This document shows positions 52,501 through 64,000 of a stretch of DNA of 64,000 bases, piece by piece. Location: contig HG738138.1 in assembly GCA_000499405.2 (NCBI GenBank), forward strand, positions 4,824,368 to 4,888,367. The letters are read 5' to 3'. Origin of the DNA: Onchocerca volvulus. Taxonomy: Eukaryota; Nematoda; Chromadorea; Rhabditida; Onchocercidae. The translations under genes were made by a program, and so were the position numbers. Each line of letters begins with the position of its first letter. Position 1 is the first letter of the stretch. The notes under the pieces were generated by a model that saw only the letters and a list, made by a program, of their open reading frames with translations, had not been told where the DNA came from and did not search any database.

Positions 52501-53428
52501 CGTAATATTATCATTTTCATATTTGTTATCAGTTTCTACTTTTTGTCTGAAATCATCACTCCATTCTAAATAGAAAAGTCGTACACACTATTTAAGTGAA
52601 TATATGGATGATGAATACTTTTCGCCTCGAAAAGTGGTCAAGATGGCTTATCTATGCTAACGAATTGTTAAGTTGGACTAGCGATGTTAACGAATAGCCA
52701 GCATCAGCCGTATGTGCTTATTAAGGCCAGGTATTTATCCAAATTTTCCAGATTTCTTTTCAGTTCAAAAGTTAAAAAAAAAAGTACATTTTCATCCAAG
52801 GTTTACTCTCAGTTCCATTTACATTACTGCTGCCGGAGTTAGATTCATCCTCCTCGTCTTCATCCTCATCATCACCTTCTTCTTCCTCACCTTCTCGTTG
52901 CCAACGTTCCACAATTCCGTCACTTTTCTAAACAATTGCTTTTCACTTTCAGAATGAGTAGCAGTCTTCAAGTCTTGAATCGTATGATTCTTTTAAATTC
53001 GGAAATTTCAAATATTTCCGTAAATTGGCTCAGTTAAATAGCTAAAGAACAACGTACGTTGGTAGAATCATGTTTGAAAGATAACGAAAATGAATTGTTG
53101 ATTTGATCTGCTATAACTGTCTCTTGATTTCGACCATGTCTTGTTGGTGGCCTCTCCACCAATTGCGTTTGTTTCGGCAGCGCAACTAAAATAGGCAATG
53201 TTAAAGTTAGTAAAATGAAAGTCAATTTGCATAAACTCAAGAAAACATTAACGAGAATCTTGCCTTCTTGTTATCTGTACAGATAAGTAACACCACAAAA
53301 CTCCATGATAAATCTATCACTTATGATTGCAAGCAACGACCTTTCTGAATTACATTTTCTTCTTTGGATCGAATTCCTAGCATTTCATCAAGCATATCAC
53401 TATATCTGCTACTATGTCCATTTTTCAT
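49535..53428 (-). CDS. Coiled-coil protein with repeated A-(Y/F)-x-x-W blocks (CCDC181/CCDC34/MAP9-like)
   Basis: At least ten exons. The start is the ATG at 53426-53428, which follows a TTTTTAG acceptor 19 bases upstream. The N-terminus reads HSSRYSDMLDEMLGIRSKEE, then ERPPTRHGRN, then an acidic tract (EGEEEEGDDEDEDEEDE, 52.85 kb). The C-terminal half is charged coiled coil: exons 51926-52007, 51747-51824, 51474-51638, 50854-50999, 49896-50040 and 49535-49768 join in phase. Each carries or completes a Trp block: AYEKWFREK, NYEIWKQRT, FQAWKNDRL, AFEAWYEEN, AYDVWLQIK. It ends in a basic tail rich in Arg, Lys and Ser. Repeated AF-x-x-WL-x-K blocks in charged helices are typical of microtubule-associated CCDC181, CCDC34 and MAP9. 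The link is by architecture, not by firm orthology. The join between the exons near 52.3 and 52.28 kb is unresolved. Confidence 0.72.
50423..50622 (+). repeat. MITE-like repeat, copy 3
   Basis: This 200-bp copy lies in an intron of the coiled-coil gene. Its ends are inverted: ATGGATAAAAATGCAAATGT on the left and GCATTTACATTTTTATTTAT on the right. It shares AACACGCGCCTTATGTATAT and CGAATGCAACGTTGTA with copy 1. A diverged hairpin module (GCGTGACCGCTACAGCTAAT) flanks it on the left. Confidence 0.75.
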
Positions 53429-53447
53429 CGTGATAGTTCTTTAAACA

Positions 53448-54504
53448 CTAAAAATCAAAAGTTTCGGCAAATTTTGTTGATATCTATGAGAAGTCAACAT
53501 AAATTAACGATTTTTTTTGGGTTTCTGCAATCATTGTCCAAATCGTAAATGAAAAGATATCATTTCTAGCGAAAAGGTTTAAATCAGAATCAATATAGAA
53601 TTTCTCAATGTTTTAGTTTTTTTTTTTTCTTTTCAAAGAATAAAACTTATCCATGACAGCTGAAAATGACTCAAAATTTTCAAAAATATCAAAAAAGTCT
53701 AAAAATAAATTCGAAAAATATCGAAATCATCGTTAAATCATCGAAAAATTTTCGAGGAAATAGGTAAATAGGTTCAGCCATTCGCCAAATTTATAGTATT
53801 TGTATGTAGTACAGTTTTTTGAAAAATAGTAGTCTATTTAGAATCTTAAGAAAATCAGAGAAATCCAGATGGCTGTCGAAACCCTCCTATGTTCACAATC
53901 CGAAAAAAATCTGAAGGGTGAAAAGATTGGGAATATCGAATATTAACAAGACGAAAGGTAAGTTGGTAATTACATTGTGATTACATGTATTACATGTAAT
54001 TACATTCTTCAAAAAGCTCTATGCTATAACCATAGCAACCAATGGACGCTTTGAAAGTGGAATTTTTGAAATTTCATGACGAAATTCGGTTTAATATATT
54101 TTGTTTATTGTTTGAACCATTTGCAAGATTTCTAACAGTCGTATGTGGTGCATTATTTTAAGGATTAATGACCCGTTTAGGAAGCGTCAAATTTAAAAAA
54201 ATAGTGAAATCCAAAAAAGGACAGTTTTTGAAATCTTTATGTTTCTAGAACGGATTGATGATGATTCAAATGCTTCATTACACTAAAAATGCGGTGACAC
54301 AGAGCATTATACACAAATTTTATTTCCAATTAAACACTTTAAAAGTAATGCCTGCAATAACAGGATTTATTGCAGCGGGATAGTTTCAAATAATAGTAAA
54401 TACAAGCATTAATAAATTAACAAAGAAATGGTGCATCCATGCAAGGATTATTATCAGTCTAAGCAATATTAGTAAATGATTTCAAAGACATCATTTGCTG
54501 TACA
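53448..54504. other. Intergenic, coiled-coil gene upstream region
   Basis: About 1 kb between two minus-strand genes with no recognisable ORF. It has a run of TTTTCAAAAATATC-like phrases near 53670-53740 and a short alternating GTAATTACAT motif at 53968-54005. I see nothing else. Confidence 0.5.
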
Positions 54505-55606
54505 TCAGAATAATTTTGCAAGACTAACATGAGGGAGATATCGACGTTCACCGAAGTACGATGGCGGTCCATTGACCTAAAATGATACATTTATTTATGT
54601 TTAAATAAAAAAATACTGACACTACTTTTTGAATGATCTTTTACATTTTAGGACTGATATTTTTCCTTTGATTTATTAATGGGTGAATCGCCTTTTGTAT
54701 CAAGCAGATATCTTCTGCTTGTGAGGCCCTCAAAATCGAGACAATCGATAATTTCAAAATGAATTTTAGATAACAATTCACGAAAACAGTGGAAGTGCAT
54801 TATTGCTGTTGAGATTCATGCTACAATAATATAAAATCTAAAAAAAGCACATTACTTGTGATCCGACAACACTATCTTCCGTAAAACTTCCACTAAATTC
54901 GTAACCGCGTTCGTCCTTTTTGCGATTGAAAATGTAATAAATGACAAGCATGGCGACTGCCGTGAATAGTATTGCAAAAACGAATATTAACAACAATATA
55001 ATCACCAAATCATAGCTTCCACTCCTGCAATTTTTTATTCCAACAGGTCATATTTCATCTCATAGAAATTTTTAAAGGAATTTGGCGCAAGCATTTATAG
55101 AACTTCCTGTATTTAGAATTGCAATTTTCAAAATAAAACTTCTCCAATGCCTAGAATGAATGACGTCGATGACATCGATAATGGAAATTATTTATAATAA
55201 TTGTCCTGATTCCAGAAACTTTGTCTCGGATATCTTACTTAAATATACATAACGAACTGTTTAACTTCCTGAAATGGGCAGCAACCGTTTGGACAGCATC
55301 CATTATTACATAAATATGTGATTGGATTATCACTGGCCAAGTTTTTGTAATAGCATAAATAACCACCATCATCTAAAATCTTTTCTATAGTTTTCATTCC
55401 TTTTTTAAATCAACAAAAAATTTGTTGCAATGATTCACTTATTCGAAATTTATTCATCAATTTAGACTGAACTAGAACTTTATTGCATGCATAATTTATT
55501 TCGCTGGAGAAAGCTTTTTAAAGTCGAATTAAACTTACTGATTCTTTCATGATAGATTAAACCACTCAGATTCTTTCTAATTTCACTTGGTATTACTGAA
55601 ATCAAT
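54505..55606 (-). CDS. Cys-rich single-pass membrane protein with cytoplasmic PPSY motif (N-terminus not found)
   Basis: Four exons join in phase: 55539-55606, 55249-55372, 54856-55024 and 54505-54576, giving about 140 C-terminal residues. The order is a linker (IPSEIRKNLSGLIYHERI), then a cysteine cluster GGYLCYYKN and YLCNNGCCPNGCCP, a clear membrane helix (LVIILLLIFVFAILFTAVAM), a stop-transfer IFNRKKDERGYEF, and a tail with VNGPPSYFGERRYLP before the stop. A Cys-rich ectodomain, one membrane segment and a PPxY tail recall WBP1/VOPP1 and Shisa-type adaptors, where PPxY binds WW domains of Nedd4-like ligases. This resemblance is structural; I cannot name an orthologue. A signal peptide is expected but not located. 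A stretch starting MTFRWSNLSSSEQEQ at 56151 is a weak candidate for an upstream exon. Confidence 0.75.
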
Positions 55607-56045
55607 CTAAAAAAAAAAAAAAAATCCTGAAAAAAGAAGCATAAAGTGAGTACTTGATGCTTCTTTTTTCATTCAAAATCATTTTTTTGCGTTCATAATC
55701 TTATTCATCCAGAATAATAAAAATGGGCCGATTTTGCTTAATTAACTAATACCACGAATTTTTCAAAGAGATTTCTGAGTGAGTGATAACCAATATGATT
55801 CTTTTTTGAACAAAGAACAGTTTCGTCAACATACGATTATCACTAGATGGTTAACACGATTGTCGATGATTATCAGCAGCAATGATTATATGGTTTTGTT
55901 GACTTTCATAATGTGAAATTTCAGTTTGGTAAACTAAGAGGACGCAAGTTATTATAGTTTCAAGATAAGAAAGTTTCCAATAGGGACTCAAAAATTGATG
56001 AAGCACTCAATTCGTAACTCAACACACTTTGATTTTGACCAAATG

Positions 56046-56077
<32 letters not shown>

Positions 56078-56779
56078 TGCGCAGTAGTAGCATGTATCAT
56101 ATGAAGTTGTTCTTGTTCGCTCGACGATAAATTACTCCAACGAAAAGTCATTTGTAATAAATTAATTTCGTCTGTAAGATTTATGATAGAGCATAAAATT
56201 CATCATTTGGAGCAATTAGAAGTAGTTCCCATACTTAAGCTAGACTCAAAAAAAAAAAAAAAATAGGCTTCAGAGATTCCACTTCTTGAGTTTAATAGAA
56301 TTATGTCCGGGTAATAAAATTAAAGTTATTAAAATTAAAATTATGTGGTATAAAGTCTCTGAAATTTATACTTCTATCGATTCTTTCTGAATCAGATGAA
56401 CAAAAAGTTAGTTAGACTATCAAAGGTCATTAATAAAATTAAAAAACTTCGTATTCAATTTGCAGCTCATAAGATGTTTATCTGCGAGTAAGGCCGAAGT
56501 ATCCAACTTTTCAATTTGAGCAAACACAACAAAATATTATAGTGAATGGAGCTCAACAAATAAGCAATGTGAAGAAATGATTGGGTGGAGTGATATGGTT
56601 TGATGTAAATGTACATACAATAGGGATCGGCCAGGTGGGTTGACCAATCAGAACGGCTATTAAGTCACCACTTTAAATTTGTTTACTTTACGGGTTTGAA
56701 TTACTTTTATATCAACACTTCATCACTCGACGTTCTTTCTAACAAACCATACCAATATCCGATTGATTTGTATCCTTGA

Positions 56780-57874
56780 CAGACATCCGTTATAGCTGTT
56801 TCCTTGTTCTTCATCATTTCATATACATTCTTGTACGTCTCTTTCCTCACCAAATTTTCGGTTTCCAATAAATTTGTGATATCATTTTCACCATTCTCAT
56901 CGTTCTCTGTAACTTCTCAAGACATACATCCTACAATTAATCGTTGCAACTTCGGTTACCTAATTAATCCAAATACGACACGCACACATATTTACCATTG
57001 AATATACAATACAATTTTTGCTTTTCGAAATCCACAGAACAAATTTTAACTGTTATCCAATTCAAAATATGCACATTAGAAATGGGACAGAATAATAGTT
57101 ACTATAAATTGAAACTTTGGAACCGTGCGAAATTTGGAATAAATAAAATATCATCAACTTTATGTTATTATATGTTAGTCACTCGGAATTTTCACCAGAA
57201 AGAGGAAGGAATATTAATCCATGTTATAATGTCTTTGCAATTTCCATCCTCAGAAAGCAATTTGCTACAAATATTACCGGCAGTTATACAAAGTCAATCA
57301 TTATTGCACATTATGATATATGCACTGAAGAAATTAGTATAACTGTCGGGAAAGCAAAATTTGAGGAAGTACTGGCAATTGGTACAAATGATTTTGTTGT
57401 GTAGCGAAGTTCTTGATATGATGAGTTTTATTTGCCAAATTACGGTACATAATGAATTGAGGAATATCGTTAGTAAAATCGATAGTTTGAATTTCCCTTT
57501 GGAAAGTTATTTGCGAGTATTTGGATAATTTGAACTTCCCTTTAGAAAGTTTTCTGAGGATTATGGATTTTGGGAAGAGCCATTTGTCGGATACCGATCG
57601 AATGAAAGGACTGAAGACTTTGACTGGTCAGAGCAAAGGATTTGAATGCGCTGACCGCTCAGAGCAAGGAACTGAATCAATGAATGAATACCCTCTGATA
57701 AGAACCCTTTTTATAGTGAAGTTGTTACTCCACATTACTATAACTACACAGAATTTACAGTATGTTAATAATAGCGTAAGGGTCAAAAATTTGCATACAC
57801 AAAGATATTTCTATAATACAAAGAAATATTTCGGTTTCCCCGACAGTAATAAAATACTCAGAAGTGTGCATTGA
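56780..57874 (+). pseudogene. Degraded coding-like tract, unidentified (weak PP2C-like flavour)
   Basis: Overlapping open stretches in different plus frames read as if they were once one protein interrupted by frameshifts. Segments include CNFGYLINPNTTRT (56.95 kb), HSEFSPERGRNINPCYNVFA (57.18-57.23 kb), EEISITVGKAKFEEVLAIGT with NDFVV (57.33-57.40 kb) and, one frame over, SEVLDMMSFICQITVHNEL. The EEVLAIGTNDFVV...EVLDM pattern faintly recalls the EFLxIxTDGxWD region of PP2C phosphatases and TAB1-like pseudophosphatases, but the order of other motifs does not fit well. A 44-bp direct repeat and a 28-bp direct repeat lie in its 3' part. It could also be a lineage-specific gene with exons I misjoin. 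Confidence 0.3.
57481..57680. repeat. Two adjacent short tandem duplications
   Basis: GATAGTTTGAATTTCCCTTT at about 57481 is repeated as GATAATTTGAACTTCCCTTT about 44 bases later, each followed by GAAAGTTNTNTGCGAG/GAGG-like sequence. Further on, GACTGGTCAGAGCAAAGGAT (57622) recurs as GACCGCTCAGAGCAAGGAAC (57651). Both pairs have diverged by a few bases. Confidence 0.65.
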
Positions 57875-58598
57875 TGATTGCTGATGGATCAACATTTCTC
57901 ATCAATTTCGAAATATTGATGAAGTTTAAGAAACGAATTCCTGCAAATTTCATCTTTGTTCAGAATCCAAATTATCTGGTCTCGACGCGAAAATAAGTGA
58001 TCGGTAGTTTGAGTTGAGTAATCGCTATGTGCAATCAGCCAAATATGACTGATTTCTACAGAGTTGACTTAGTTTGACTTAATTGGTCGGATGCTTATAC
58101 GTAGAATGAGAGACGCGCAAACTGTTAACTTACATCGGAAATTTGAAAGTAAGGAGTTGAAGGTACGCAGCTGAATAATTCTGAAAATCTTGAAGATTCT
58201 TTTCTCGTTGAAAGCATTGAAAGATATTTTGTTTAGAAATAGAAGGAAGGGATTCACGTAGTTAATAACAGCATAGCAAAAATTGTCAAAGTTTGCGAAA
58301 TAACGCAGCGATAGAATATTAAGGATTCATAAGACTAATGCTAATTTGAGTTATTCACTTGAACGATAAGAGAAGTTAGCAGTGTTTTGGTTGGAATGTT
58401 CATTACTAAATAAATCCGAGTTACAGAAGGCACGAGCCTTCTAATTTGTAATTTCATGTCATGTTATTGGTTCTTAACTTAATGTTTATAATTATGCATC
58501 CATTTTTTATTTTATCAAAGGAACTTAGTCAGTAAATTGAAAAAGAGCTTTCTCAATTCTTCATGATGATTATGGTGTCGATCTGCTAAAGATTGAAT

Positions 58599-64000
<5,402 letters not shown>

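Larger units (their letters stand above)
55607..58598. other. Intergenic region with degraded coding-like tract
   Basis: It separates a minus-strand membrane protein gene and the plus-strand kinase gene, so upstream sequence of both should lie here. It holds a run of over 30 A at about 56046, a GC-richer stretch with CCAAT near 56625-56690, and the broken coding-like tract at 56.7-57.9 kb. A 62-codon minus ORF near 58.1 kb has no family features. Confidence 0.45.

Noticed and set aside
55960..56151. Minus ORF MTFRWSNLSSSEQEQ as first exon of the Cys-rich membrane protein
   Set aside because: Its natural donor is in phase 0 and does not match the phase needed by the exon at 55539-55606. It also lacks a signal peptide. 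A poly-A run makes up much of the ORF.

Overview
This window reads as a nuclear contig from a nematode, most likely a filarial (spirurid) worm. It is very AT-rich with many poly-A/poly-T runs. Its genes are cut into many exons of about 40-230 bp. Several genes have a TTT(N)CAG-type acceptor shortly before the first ATG, which fits spliced-leader trans-splicing. I saw no bacterial operon, CRISPR array, rRNA or tRNA, and no Wolbachia-like insert. The organism call is inference from gene style and content.

Layout. (1) 1954-5693, minus: a complete ten-exon arginine-kinase-like gene (405 aa) with an N-terminal hydrophobic anchor. It keeps the fold but has lost the catalytic Cys, three phosphate-binding Arg and the catalytic-Glu loop, so it looks like a pseudo-phosphagen kinase. 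(2) 7493-35102, minus: one very large gene of several dozen exons, the inositol 1,4,5-trisphosphate receptor (itr-1 orthologue). Its N-terminal suppressor and MIR domains, IP3-binding core, long RIH-type central region, membrane domain with a GGGIGD pore filter, Zn-finger linker and coiled-coil tail are all recognisable. (3) 35103-43303: 8 kb mostly without recognisable genes, with a possible small plus-strand gene near 36.1 kb and one copy of a 200-bp repeat. (4) 43304-44525, minus: a 90-aa proline/tyrosine/glutamine-rich protein ending in a cysteine-rich CYSTM-like membrane module. (5) 44.6-49.5 kb: intergenic with a repeat copy and small tandem repeats. (6) 49535-53428, minus: a coiled-coil protein with A-(Y/F)-x-x-W blocks, resembling the CCDC181/CCDC34/MAP9 architecture. 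(7) 54505-55606, minus: a cysteine-rich single-pass membrane protein with a cytoplasmic PPSY motif, N-terminus not found. (8) 56.7-57.9 kb, plus: a tract that looks like broken coding sequence. (9) 58599-64000, plus, running off the edge: a NAK-family Ser/Thr kinase (AAK1/BIKE/SEL-5-like) with NPF and DPF endocytic motifs.

The genes do not form a pathway. The items most worth a second look are the degenerate arginine kinase, the short CYSTM and PPSY membrane proteins built from small exons, an apparent GC-AG intron near the end of itr-1, a roughly 200-bp fold-back inside an itr-1 intron, and a dispersed MITE-like family linked to a GC-rich hairpin.
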